From assembly GCA_963920575.1 (NCBI GenBank), contig OY986968.1, positions 759,001-823,000 of the forward strand: a DNA stretch of 64,000 bases, read 5' to 3'. This document shows, piece after piece, positions 13,340-25,789 of this stretch. The DNA comes from Narthecium ossifragum (Eukaryota; Streptophyta; Magnoliopsida; Dioscoreales; Nartheciaceae). The notes under the pieces are model-generated. The model was not told the origin of the DNA. It did not search any database and worked only from the letters and a program-made list of their open reading frames with translations. The position numbers and the translations under genes were made by a program. Numbering within the stretch: position 1 is the stretch's first letter; each line of letters starts with the position of its first letter.

Positions 13340-16300
13340 ATCCACATGGTTGGAACTCTTTATATCTTATCAGATGGAATCTAAACAAGTACACTATATA
13401 TATGTACATACTGTGTATACTTCTTTTAATTACAGTATAAAAAAAAAGAAATTTCTTAGTAATGGGAAATTTAACAATCAGATATGTGAATGCTTGAAGG
13501 AATTAGTTATATTCATATTTTCCTCTGATTTTTGAATAGTTTCTATCAGAGATAAAGCTCAAAGTGGACTGCATCCACCTTTCTCTGAAGTCAAAATGGC
13601 CATATAACTTGGTGGCAAATCAATAGCTACCACATAACCATTCATGGTCAAATTGCCCTTTTGGAGCAGAACAGCCTTTCTTTTGTTCTATCACAAATAA
13701 GACTAGAATAGATTTTAAAAAAATTAAATTGCAAAGCAGATTTTAAAGGATATATGTAAACCAGTAGACTTTTCAGAAATTATGTATAGAGCTTTCATGC
13801 CTTGAAAGAAGCACAGAAATGAAGTGAGTTGATTCTTTCTTTTTGTTTGTATCCTTTAGCTCCCCCTTATAAGCTACTTTTCCTAAAGCACTGTGGCTGT
13901 GTGTAATCATATCATTTTTACACAAGCTAGCATGCATGTGGAAATCACAGTAAAAAAGTGGGAAAGAGGAGCAGTGTTCTTTGGTAATTGCAATTTCCAT
14001 ATGAACATCCTCATTATTATGCATGTTGGGTTGAGAAACATCTGTATATGTTCCTCAATCATGTCCCCTAGTGGGAAGTAACAAAAGCCCAAAACCCCAT
14101 TCCTAGGAATTATAGCTTCTAGGACAAACTATATATAACATGATCTTGATTCCTTAAAGCAGAGCCTTCTCCAGTATTATAATTAACATACACTGGTTGA
14201 GATCCTTCTTTCATGGCTTTGGAGCTAAAGACATACTCATCTATATATGAACTTGATCAATATAATATATAGCAGAAGGTTTTTCCACACAAGATTTACT
14301 GAGATTTTGCTAGATTCAAGTTATGTCATTACAGATTTTACTGAGATCACTAAAAACTGCAGAAATGGTTTATCGATGATTTCTCGGTTTTGCAAGATTC
14401 ATAATCATTTAAACTGACAGCCAATGTTATGTTTTTAAAGCTTGGGTGTTTACTCAAGTCCTAAGAATAATAAGATGAGATCATTTGCTCTGAAATTTTT
14501 TTCAAGATCTGAGATCAAGTTGAGAATTTCCAATTATTGTCCTTGATCTCTCAAGATAATCCCATGATGCAAGGCATTGCCTTATGATGATGTGAACTTC
14601 ACAAAGAATCCATGCACATTCAAGTCTGTCTCTGTAGAGAGAGATACAGAGAGAGGGGACCCATATATACAAGATTAGGCAGGTTTTTAAGCTGGCTTCT
14701 AGTATGCCAAAGGAGGCTAATATAATAAGATCAGCCCCACATCTCTCTTGTCAGGGAAAAGAGAATGAATAGGAGAATGTGATATAAGAGGGTATGGGCC
14801 AAACCTCCCCCTGTAGCTTTATTCACCCTTCTGTTTACTCATATCCATCACAGCCACCCACACCTTGCTCATCTAAAGCCCCAAGAAGCATTTGATTTCT
14901 TTAGATAGTACATCCCCCTTTCTTCTGGGTCTCATCTTTCCCTGTTCCTTTCCTTGCTTCCCTCCAACCAAAGATTCATCTGACCAATGAGAACTATTTA
15001 TGACCTCCTCATTAGGGTTTCTTGGGGCACCCATCTTTGTTATTCTTTGTGAGCATGACACCATCCCTGATCAGTATCTAAGGCTTAGGTTCTATAAAAT
15101 GCATTACAATAGGGGGACCATGCATGCAAAGCCTACCTGCCCATATAGTGAGGATACAAGTAAATGTAACAATTAAGTGATCTTCCACAGAGGTTGAGGT
15201 ATCTAAGATAATGAAGTTATGATACTAGAAACAATTTGAGTAAAAAATACCACAGTTCCACCAGGAAACATGTTTCACAAGAAAATCTTCAACCCTAGTA
15301 AGAATCACTAAACTCTTCTGTGCTGATACATGTATTAGCAGAAACCTGTACCTTTTCTTGATGAATTATCTTAAATCAAGCTGACAAGGCTCTAAACTAC
15401 ATGCCTCAAAGCATTTTACACCATGATTGATAACTTTCTTTAGGAGCCATTCCCTTCATCATAGCCAAATCAACTTTGCTTTCTTCAAGTCTTATCTGGT
15501 CAACCCTTTTGTCAACATGCATTCACTTTTGTGTTTCAGATCACCTTTACTTCTGAGCATGTATATTTTCTTTTTTCTTTTTTCAAATCTTCAACTTTAA
15601 TCTAGCCTACCTTTATATATAATAATCTTGAATGATTCTAGAGAACAACCAAATTCACCTATTAGAAATAGCTCATTGCTAGGTGATATGTTGGGTATGA
15701 TTAGTGACTAAAAAATCTTTTAAAATTGCCTTTAAAGCACTACCCTAAATGAATAAAGTATAGTTAGTGGAGAATATTTTTGGGCATTGGTTGCTGCTAT
15801 CAATATCTAATATTAAACAAGTATAAAGTATCACCCATGCCCTAAAAAGAGGGCCTTGGGTTTATGATCCTAAAGTTGTTTGACAAGAAGACAAGGGGGT
15901 GGAATGGGAACATGTGCCTTGGAGTAATCTTAGGGCATGAAATCCAGCCAGCATAAGGGTACCTTGTTGTCTTTGCTTTTTATGCAGTCACTGAAAGCAT
16001 GCATGGATTACAAGCTGTGGTGGCCATATGAATTGTGGGGAAGGCACGGCATTGAGCCATGTTCATGTGTACCATCTTTTCAGGGCTCATAGGGCCCATC
16101 CCACATTGCCCTCTTCATGCCTTGGGAAGTGCTATATACCTTATCAGGTTAAGCTGCATGGGCTCTTGATGAAAGTAACATATATGATATATCTAGAATT
16201 AACTCTCTTTGTCCATTTCTTAAATTCGATATTCACGTGTGATGACTCATGATACATGTGTGAGCAAAACTTAAATCCCGAAGGAATGGGATTATTCATC

Positions 16301-18388
16301 CATTCCACAATCTAACAAAAACATAATAAAAGAAAACTGTAGTTATATCCTCCAAATTTCCGGCATGTTTCCAGTCCTAAGCTTAATCTAAATGCACTTT
16401 ATGCTCAGACATGGATAACTATGAGCTTAGAAGTTGACCACCTTCACCTTGAATGAAAAGGAAGGGCCCATAGAAGAAACTCTCATCAGCTCTCCATTGC
16501 AAGCCCTCCTAAAGGTAATTTTGGAACACCATTGATACAAAGCTGAAAAGTATTCAGTACTCAAGTGGTGGATTGAATCAAATGGATATCCACAGGTCTC
16601 CCATGGCTTTCTTGTTTTGGATATCTATGTAGATCCTCCTTTCCCCGGCTCCGGTTCGCCATGGCTTGGCGCCGAGGGGGGGGACCGTGCACCGGCCACT
16701 CATGGCACTGAAGCTCTGGGCTTCTGAAAGCACAGCTGTTTCAAACCTCCCATCATGTGTGCATTTCTCTGAAAAAGAGAAGAAGAGCTGCAAAGCATGA
16801 GGTTCCTATCTCCAAACAGTAGCTTTCACTACAGTTTAATGCTCAAGGACTTGGAATAACTGCCAAGGGCAACTGCCATATGTATTGCAGTCATTTTTCT
16901 CTTAATCCTCAATCAGAGGTACTATTAACAGGCTTGAATGCAATTGAAGTCATTATATTTATTTTCTTAGTTATTTGATGTTTTTGATTTCAGAACAGAG
17001 GTCGAGAGTTTTTATATAAACGCCGGAAAGTTTTTTTTTTTTTTCTTGGAGGAGGAGGAGGATGACGTGATAATGACACGAGCATGACGCGATAACGAGT
17101 CGGTGGCACCAAGAGGGCAATGCATGGCCTACACAAACACACCATTGCAACACTCATGCATGCTAAGGGTGGGTCTTGCACTCCTTTCACAGGTGACTCT
17201 TGAAAGCTTGTTGAATTGGATGCTGAAAAGAAGAAAGGCAACCCTCTCTGGCTGAGGAATAGGGGACCTCTCTTAACTCTGTGAGGAGCCAGCCAGCTAT
17301 TCTATCATGAAAGAAAGGCTGTAGAAAAAGACAGAAGAAAAGGAAAAGAGAAGAGGAGGGAGATACTAACAGGGAGGGATCCAGGCTTGCCTTTGCTCAG
17401 GAAGGATTCAACTGTGGAAGAGAGGACAGAGTCCACCAGCAAACACAGCTTTCAGCTTCAACTCCCTCAATGATGGCCTCTCAGTTTGACCAGCAACTTC
17501 AAAACCCAGAAATAATTGTTTGGGCTCCTTTATACTTTTGTCTCACAAAGACTCCATAAGATTTTATTTTATTTTATTAGTTAAGCCTTTTATCCTCGAA
17601 TGATTCGAGATATGGCTACAAGATACATATTTGGTTTTAAAAGGAGACAATTGTTACTATATCTCGAGACAAATTGATAGTTAAAAACCTGTCGTTAATC
17701 TTTCACCAAAGATTGAAAATATAATGCAAGACTTAACTCAAACTATATACTAAACAGGGGATTTGTTCAAGAGATAAAGGCAATTATATTGTTGCAGCAA
17801 ATGAGATACAGGCAACAAACTGGAAAGGGAAACAGTATAAACTGACTGCATAGGTGCACTGTTACAGTGGAGTATCCAGATGGAACTTGTACCATAATGT
17901 TCAAATAAATTACACAAACAAGGAGGGAAGATGGGACTCTAGCCAAATATAGCCAACTTGGTTTCAGTATCTCAGAATGCAAAAGGAGAAGATGAAGAGG
18001 AACTTGATTAACAAACCAAAATGCCTGATAAAATTTACAAAAGTTGAGATATGCCATAGCTCCCAAGAAAAAAATTCGTCTCCTCTTCTTGAGGGTGGAG
18101 TTCATGTAAGAGACTTAAATTAGAATACTTCTACACGGAAGACTCTTCAAAAAGACAATTATTCAGGCGCTATGGTACAGATAAACCAATTTTATGATTA
18201 TTCAGGTCCAAGCAGAATGCAAACCTAGCATCCCCTGAATTCTCATTACCAAGGATCTGATCTTCCGCCAATTCTCATTTGTTGTGCAAATAATTTGCAT
18301 TTTGCTCATAAAGCCATAGATCAACAGATTGTACATAGCGTCAGTAGGCAAGGAACAAAACTGTGGCCGATGCTCTAATCACAGGCGG
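13340..18388. other. Long intergenic region, no gene supported
   Basis: About 5 kb between the bHLH start and the BDP1 stop. It contains many ATG-started frames under 85 codons with no recognisable motif. A stretch around 16570-16770 on the minus strand has a pyrimidine-rich CAG acceptor-like site and an open frame, but no family match, so I do not call it. 17.77-18.39 kb should hold the BDP1 3' UTR. Confidence 0.45.
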
Positions 18389-21300
18389 TCAATCCCAGCC
18401 ATCCAAATCGTGATGTGAAGATGCATTAGCATCCCACTCAAAAGCATCGTCAAATTCACTGAACTTTAAAGAGCTTTGATCTTCACCTTCCCAATCATTG
18501 ATCACCATGGGGCTCTGGATCTCATGTTCCATCACATTTGCCTCCCATTGTTCCTTTTCAGGTTTACTGCTGTCTTCCTGAATCTGAAAAACAAAGATTT
18601 GACAACAAAAGGAGCACACGATGACTTAGTTACAAACTTGAGGGTAAAGGACTAAGTTGATTAGCACGAGAAAGACCTCATCATCTCCATTTACATCCTC
18701 TGAATCAACAACGGGATCATCAGTTGCATCTCTATTGGTTTGTTCCTCCGCCTTAACTCGCAACTTTTCCATCACCAGTTTGAAATGAAAATCATCTGCG
18801 GGGAGAAGAAAATCGTGTTAATTTGCTTTGCAAAGCCAGTCCAAGAAGTGGTCAGCCTGCATTAGATTTACAACAGCACTCATTTGCACCTGAAATAGCA
18901 TGCAGCTGTAACATCAAACATAATTCACATTATCTTTTCTTCTGGCAGCAACACCTATACTTTTTTTATAGCCCTTGGTTCAAATAGGAAGTTCCCTATC
19001 TTCAAAACACTACTACCAAACTACTCACCAGAAAGGATCAACAACTTGCAATTGGCCGTGATGTCAATTCCAATATCATGCATGCCCCATTCTCTTCACT
19101 CTCAAAACAGGTAATGTATATTTTTATAGTAGGTAAACTAGTAGTTCAGAAGCTCTCATCTGCTACCAATCTCCAAGTATTGGTCATGATTCCAAAGGTG
19201 GGATATACAATATAGATACTTCCATTCCATTGAGAGGATGTCAACAAAGAGCACAAGCAAAGATGATTAGTCTGAACCAGTTATCAACCAATATAGCTAC
19301 AAGTTTCTCACAATAGATTTATCTAATTTATAGTACTATACACCAAATAAGAGATGGTTTTTTCTACCCTACACATTTTAGCTTAAAAGAACATAAAAAT
19401 TTACATTTCAAGTGAAGCTTGAACATTGCATGACAAGACCAAAGATAAGTGGATGCAGCAAATTGAGCATAATGTAGCAGCAAAACAGAATGATATTTGC
19501 TAAAAGGAAAAAGCAGAACACAGCGACAAAGAAAACAGAGCAGTGCTACCATAGATCATCTGCAATACTAACATATGTCACTCACTCCTTTGCATTGTCT
19601 CAAAGCATGAGAGGACTGCATTTAAGCATTACTCCAGAAAGATATTACCTTTCGAGCGATGGACTACAGCATCGGAAACTTGCAAGGGATGTTTGCGCTC
19701 TTCGTTCTTGAATTTCAGTTTCACTTGATGTCGTGTTCTATTTGGAAATAATTGCTGTATCATTGCAAAATCTGTTCCAAACTGTCGAATAGCCTGAAAC
19801 AGTGACAGTGAAGAAAAAACAGTAAGTAGGAGTGGAAACAATATATAGAGTAAAAGTAAAAAAGGAATATAGGATTATAATGAGCCTGAAGAGCCGGTCT
19901 TTGTTAGATAAATAGTGAACGCCTTATATTGCATAAGCCCAAGATTCCACCCTCCATCCATCATATAGATGAGTCTCATACACAGTACTTATGTGAATAC
20001 AGATTGAGTATTTCAATTGACAAGTGTAAGCTGCTAATAAACCCAGATAATTGCAATTGGTATGAACTGAATACCTGGTAAAACAACTCAGTCTCTGATT
20101 TTGACCATCTCGCTGACTTCGGTTTATTCATAAATGAGTGGTAATTCACTACTCTGTAAAAACATCAGTCAAATAGTCAGTCGCTTTGACACCATCAAGG
20201 ACTAGATCTAGTCAAATGTCTACACTGAAATGAGTAGTGCCGCAAATGAACTATTACTGATGCGAATAAAATTATACAGTGAACAATGAAACTAGACAAT
20301 AGCAAGAATGAAATGATTCATGGCAAGAACCACTTTAGTCAAAGAACAAACTTTTCATGGGCAATCAGTCAATTACCACAGGAAAGAAAACAAATTCATT
20401 TCGTTCTTGGAAAGTTCCCAATAAATGACACTTCCAAAAGAAAACAACTTGATATTCTCCTGCATGTTTTCAAACGTGCAGATCCATCACTCTCATCTAC
20501 TAATAAAAGATCCTGTTCTCTTGTTCCATGTATACAATCTGCTACTTTCAGACATTATTTTGAAATTTTCATGACGTGCTCTCTAAGGTCAGATGTGCAT
20601 TTCTCTCACTAAGCCAAATCACAGAATTTCTGCATATGGAACACTACAATTCACCAGAAATGAATAACAACTGGAAGCGGCTCTATACTAGAAAACTTCA
20701 ATTGCCATCTTTCTGCAGAATTAACAGTCACCTAGTTCTCCTCTCCTCTCCTCCCCTCCTTTTCTCTTCATATCCTTCTCTGAATACAGTGTTACCGAGC
20801 ATCTTAGTCCACGTGAGTGTCATTACTCCATCGGCTTTTGCTTCTCTCAAGCATTTACATGCACATCCTCCATATACCAACTCAGCTTACTGATTTTACT
20901 AAAACAACTTATACTTATTCAGCAAGCTCAGACTTGCTACAAAAACACACCGTAATACAGAAGAAGTTCAAAAGAGGTCATGTCACACTAAGCCAATATC
21001 AAGGCTTCCCCTCGAAGCCTTGAGCATAAGTCACCTAAACTCCTTATAGCATCTATAAAACGTGCAATCAGCTAGCAATCACCTATCATAAAGTACAATC
21101 ACCAATGTTACATGGATCAGGGGACTCTGTGTTGCAGTTTTCATACCTATGATCAGAAGCAGCCTTCCCCAATATTGCTTCCTCCTTATTCTGCAGAATT
21201 TAAGGTGCATGAAAAAACAAGAAAAGGATAGGAAGCATGCAGACTGTATGCCATCATAACTGATACGGGAGCAAAAGTTAAATGCATACAGAAATTCGCT

Positions 21301-24300
21301 CCCTAGCCTCAGCGAGCCAAATTAGATTCTTTATGCTAAGCTGCTGTATGTCAAGGTCTTCTTCGGGTGTGTCCAGTAACACCTTGTCCACTATAAATTG
21401 GAAAAGGATCAAATGTTGTTTGTTAACTAAAAAAACAACATTGTTAGAACTGAAGTTTGGAGCATTTGGAACCAGTGATGACACAAGTACCTTGCCTTTT
21501 TCCACGACGAGTACCATGAGGAAATTTCTTCTTTACTGGTGGTTCTTTGTTGGAATCAGGTTCAGCAGATGCCTTCTCGCTCCTCTGGCCTGATTTCTTA
21601 TTTTCAGTTACCTGTCTCTTTAATCTTCTCGGCGCTCTCTTTTGCTTGGGCATTTCTTCACCCACATACTCATCACTATTTTCTTCATCAATTAGAGAAA
21701 TATTTGAGTATTCAACATCCCAATCCTCCGTTGACCTGTCATCGAGTTCACTAGCAGGAGCATGCACATTAATCCTCTTTCTTAAATTCCTCTTTACTTT
21801 ATCAATTCCATCTTCAGCAATTTCTGAAGAAGGTCTTTCCTCTGGGAAGGCTTGTGTTGTCTCTTCCACATTTAGCGATGCGACAACCTCATCATCATTG
21901 ACGTCTGAAGTTTTTCTTTTCGCATCAATAAATATCTGTAGAGCACAAATCAGAGAATTATAAGAGATGACAAAAGAATAAATCCATGACCATTAAGGAA
22001 TCTATGAACTGCTTACAAGAGTAATAAACTTACATCTTTTCCAAATGCTTCATCAAGGTTTTGCAAATTCTCTTCGTCAAGCCGGAATGCAGCTTCAAGA
22101 GTAGATGTATCCCCAACTACTTCCTGCTCTTGAGAAAAGTCAGGGACCATGGTGTGGGAGGCCCAAATTGTGGATGAATCAAGGACTGAACCTGCTTGAA
22201 TACCAGGAGAGCAATCCCCTGACATTGCAGTCCCCGTAGGACAAGAATCCCAAGGACCAGTTGTAGCCTCAGTGGCAGCTTGATTAATTAGAGGAGCATT
22301 AATATCCGCCTTGGTGCCTCTGGTCGCAGGCTTCGGACAAAATTTACCATCAGGTCGAGCTGTTTGAATTTTGCAGTACAACAAAGGAACATTAAAATAC
22401 AACTTAAACAGCAACTAAAGCAGAAACATCTCCTTTGCCTCAAAAAAATTGTCAATACCTGCAGTTGAGGCCAGTTCAGCAAGGAAATTTTCCAATGACC
22501 CCAACCCTGAGAAGCCTGCATTCTGATAGCAATTGTAGCAATTGAGTCTTTATGAAGCCACCCATTTAAGAAGTGATTAAGGTTATGGAAAGCTATATAT
22601 CACACCTCTTCTCCATGCCTCACATGATCTATTTGAACATTGGAGATTGTCGATGAGGGGAGTAGGGCATCATCTCCTTCACCTATTATCCGCGTAAAGG
22701 TAGGATTTGATGCTGTGGATTTGAAACCTGAACCCTCTCTTTCCTCATTCAAAGGAGGACTAGGTTCAACAGCATCCGGTAGCACGAGAGGAACAGATTT
22801 ACCTTTCCCCACTCGTGACCTCGACAAGAGCTTAGGTCGGAACTTGCCTACTGGTTTTACTGCTAAGAAAGCATGCCCATATTATGCAAGGTTTTACTGC
22901 TAAGAAATCATGCCCATTATTATGCAAGATCAATCAATTACAAAAAAAATCTACTGTCATCACCGCTAAGCTTGAACTCAGAGAAGGGTTTTGTGCCCTA
23001 CAGTTCTACAATTTAACTGCAGCCTATTGATCTATTTGGTTCCTAACTCACCAGAAGCAGCAGTGGAGTCAAAGGGATCATCATCATGAGATTCAACGGC
23101 AGGACGCATAGCCTGGATTTAAACAAAAAGCACATTGACAAACATGAAATTCTCATACCAAGAAAAGATTCACCTGAATCAATTTACCTCTGCTTCCTCT
23201 TTATTGCTGTTTGCAACACTCTCGGAGAATCGAGCCACACAATTAGAAGCCTCTCCATGGATAAGAGGCTCCTCATATGAAGGAAGTTCTTTCTCATTTA
23301 AATGTCGCTCGGCTGAAACATCCACTGATGCAGCACTGCAGGGGCTGTGATCAGAGCCAACAACCGAGTCCAGGACATCTGCTAGAACACAAAAAAGTGA
23401 TATAAATCCTTGCTTTTGACATGACATATTTTTCTTTTGTTGGAATAAGCACATAGTCTTAACAGCAATGAGAACCGCAACAGAATAGATAAGTCCATTC
23501 CATAATGTGAATTACCAGAAACTGAGACAGGTTGAAGAATATCTTCAAGACATTCCATACTGAAATACATATCTGCAACCTTCAACAACCAAGACGACAG
23601 TAAACAAAGCATACCCAGCAAAGAAAACAGATTAAAGAAAAACATCCACATACCTCTACTGATTTTTCGTGCCCATGCTCAGAAGACTCTGCGTTTTCAT
23701 CTCTAAATATCAAAGCTTCCGAACTTGAACCCTCCAAGTAATCCATTGACTCTTCAGCCACATTAACATCGGAGATACATGTCTCTTTTGTCACCAAATT
23801 AGGATCCGTTCCCTCAATTCGATTACTCTTTAGGTCCCAAGCTTGAACCTGGGTAGCCCCTTCATGGGCCATTGGCTCTTCTGCGACACTTGGTAGTCCT
23901 TGGGAAAGCCCATAAGAAACAGCCTCTAGTGCAGAACTGCTAGTAATGTGATTTGATGGAATGATAGCCTCCAGAGCACCAGGAGCAGAAGATGGTTGCA
24001 ATCCACCCACAACCCTAGCTGCAAGCAATAAGTTAGTCATCAAACGGATACAACAAATAAAGAGTAAGAAGTGGAGAGAAAGGAAAATAGGAAGAACTCA
24101 TGAATTACCACTGTCTGAGGCAAATTGAGCAGAATTGTCGGGGGATTCCATACCCAACACCATATCTGCAACCTAAAATAGATAGGAAGTGATAAATAAG
24201 ATATAGTTCCAGCCAACTACACATCTATAGTGCAAAGATAAAGCATCATTACATCTCCTGGTTTATCCATACTAGCCTGCGAATGTTCCTCTTTGCCGCC

Positions 24301-24668
24301 ATCAGAGACCAAAACTTCCAGATTTGAGGCCTCCAACTGATCTATTGGTTCTTGTCAGACATGAATACTTGATGCACTCATACAAAAATTGGAAGCAACG
24401 GAAGTGGGAAGATTGAGAATCACCTCTGGTAACTTGTTCGAGGAATCGGGGATCCTTGGGGCTGGCTTTACTGCCTTGGGGCGTGTCTTGGGACGAAATT
24501 TAGCCTTCGCTTGTGCTGCCAATATGACAGGCTATATCAGTCTAGCAAGAGAAAAACGAAACAATAACAATTGGAATAGTTTTACGGGGTACTATTCCTA
24601 GCATTAACATTACTGGTTGTGGAGGATGGAAGGAGAAGATCATCAAGGGAATCAAGATCGTCCGCCAT
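18389..24668 (-). CDS. BDP1: TFIIIB component B'' (BDP1), SANT-domain Pol III initiation factor
   Basis: With TBP and BRF1, BDP1 forms TFIIIB and recruits RNA polymerase III to tRNA and 5S genes. Exons: 24614-24668, 24253-24515, 24109-24172, 23654-24018, 23516-23579, 23188-23381, 23052-23112, 22606-22859, 22459-22522, 22034-22359, 21491-21935, 21290-21390, 21147-21190, 20075-20153, 19649-19793, 18677-18795, 18389-18583. All are GT-AG; total 2838 nt, 946 codons. The diagnostic extended SANT domain (about codons 770-830) is complete: RWSKSETELFYQ, then AIRQFGTDFAMIQQLFPNRT and RHQVKLKFKNEERKHPL. Upstream lies a basic region (KKKFPHGTRRGKRQ) and the conserved DLDIQQLSIKNLIWLAEARE segment. The first half is acidic, low-complexity and internally repeated. 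One codon is anomalous: an in-frame TGA at 24355-24357 (codon 72) in exon 2. The exon 6 acceptor is ambiguous by 3 nt. Confidence 0.92.
22853..22928. repeat. 37-bp tandem duplication spanning a BDP1 splice acceptor
   Basis: The 37-bp copy 22853-22889 is followed directly by a near-identical copy, 22890-22928. Each contains the minus-strand acceptor TTTCTTAGCAG followed by TAAAACC. The reading frame needs the acceptor in the left copy (exon starting at 22859). Use of the duplicate (exon starting at 22896) would add 37 nt and shift the frame. Confidence 0.9.
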
Positions 24669-25070
24669 ATTATCTGCATTAAAGAGGCAAAGAATAAGAT
24701 AATTCAGTGTTCTTGATGTAAAAGAAATCTTATTTTTTCCCTTCGCCATCATCAAAATAAGATCTATGACTATCATTTCAACACGATATCCACGTCGGTG
24801 TTGTTTTCCTTTGTTTCCAACTACAAGGAAACCTAAAGAATGCACAATGAGAGCCAAACGATGCCTTAAAAGGCGATGGGCAGCAGGCGGGCATCCTCCG
24901 GCATCCACCACGGGCAACACATAAGTTAACGGACAAAAAAATTGTAAAATACCTACGGGGAGAGAGAGAGAGATCGCCGAGCTTCGCCTCCGACCAACGC
25001 TCGCCGTGACGGTCGCCGTCGGGGGTGGAGAGATTTCCGTGTAGATGCTTTAGGTTTTAGGGTTTTGAAG
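24669..25070 (-). other. BDP1 5' leader: UTR exon and leader intron
   Basis: The minus strand shows a GCAG acceptor ending at 24674, five bases before the start codon, and a matching donor at 24952-24951 (CCGTAG|GTATTT). The leader exon from roughly 25070 to 24953 ends in a GA/CT-rich run. The transcription start is a guess; no TATA box is evident. Confidence 0.55.
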
Positions 25071-25079
25071 AACCGGTAA

Positions 25080-25789
25080 AAGAGTTCCGTTGAGAAGAGA
25101 GGCGGAGTTGAAGTTACCGGGCAAGGTACTAAAACCCGACCCGAAATAGAAATCCGACCCAATATCTTGACCTACACACGGAGCTCCAAAATCCGCAAAC
25201 CCCACGTCAACAGACCCGAGTCCAACAGCCAAGGCGCGAAGTCGTTCCAGCACGTTACACGGCTGATCCCATGATTCGCGCTGTCGCGCACATCCGCCGT
25301 AGTCTGGCCCAACAACAACGGATACGAATTCGAAATCCAAAGACCTAGCGGGCTCTTATGGCCTGCAAGCTATTTATCAAACCCAACCTATAATGTAAAT
25401 CCCAATGCCCCTACGGACTGGACGTTTTATAAATCTCCTATATTTGAACTGCCATGGTTATGAACTTTCATAAGTTAATTAAAGGGGGCAGGGGTTACCC
25501 GATTTGTCGATAAACCCATGCGGGGTTTTCTTCGAGCATTAACTCCAATTGAGTGGATATGCAGCATGTGGTTATGTACGTAACCCAATAGGTGTGACCA
25601 CTTGCAGAGAAAGATAAAGAGACATATATAGTATTCTATGGCCAACATGATCTGACTCTCAATTCTCGAGGCGCCCACAACTTGCAGATATAAGTTCAGA
25701 GATAAACTAATTAAATGGCTGATACTTAAACCTTTATACATTAGTAGGCGAAATCAATATGCCATGCTGTATTATTTGTAATATTTGTC
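25080..25789. other. BDP1 upstream region
   Basis: Presumed BDP1 promoter (25.07-25.4 kb), moderately GC-rich, with an open minus-strand frame that matches nothing, followed by AT-rich spacer. No element recognised. Confidence 0.4.

Noticed and set aside
14700..14730. TGCCAAAGGAG, the first bases of miR399
   Set aside because: The match stops after 11 bases and no complementary arm lies nearby.
16578..16793. Possible minus-strand exon after a good polypyrimidine-CAG site
   Set aside because: The 60-residue translation matches no family I know and no partner exon joins in frame; transcript data would be needed.
25050..25340. 96-codon minus-strand frame upstream of BDP1
   Set aside because: It overlaps the likely leader and promoter of BDP1 and matches no family.
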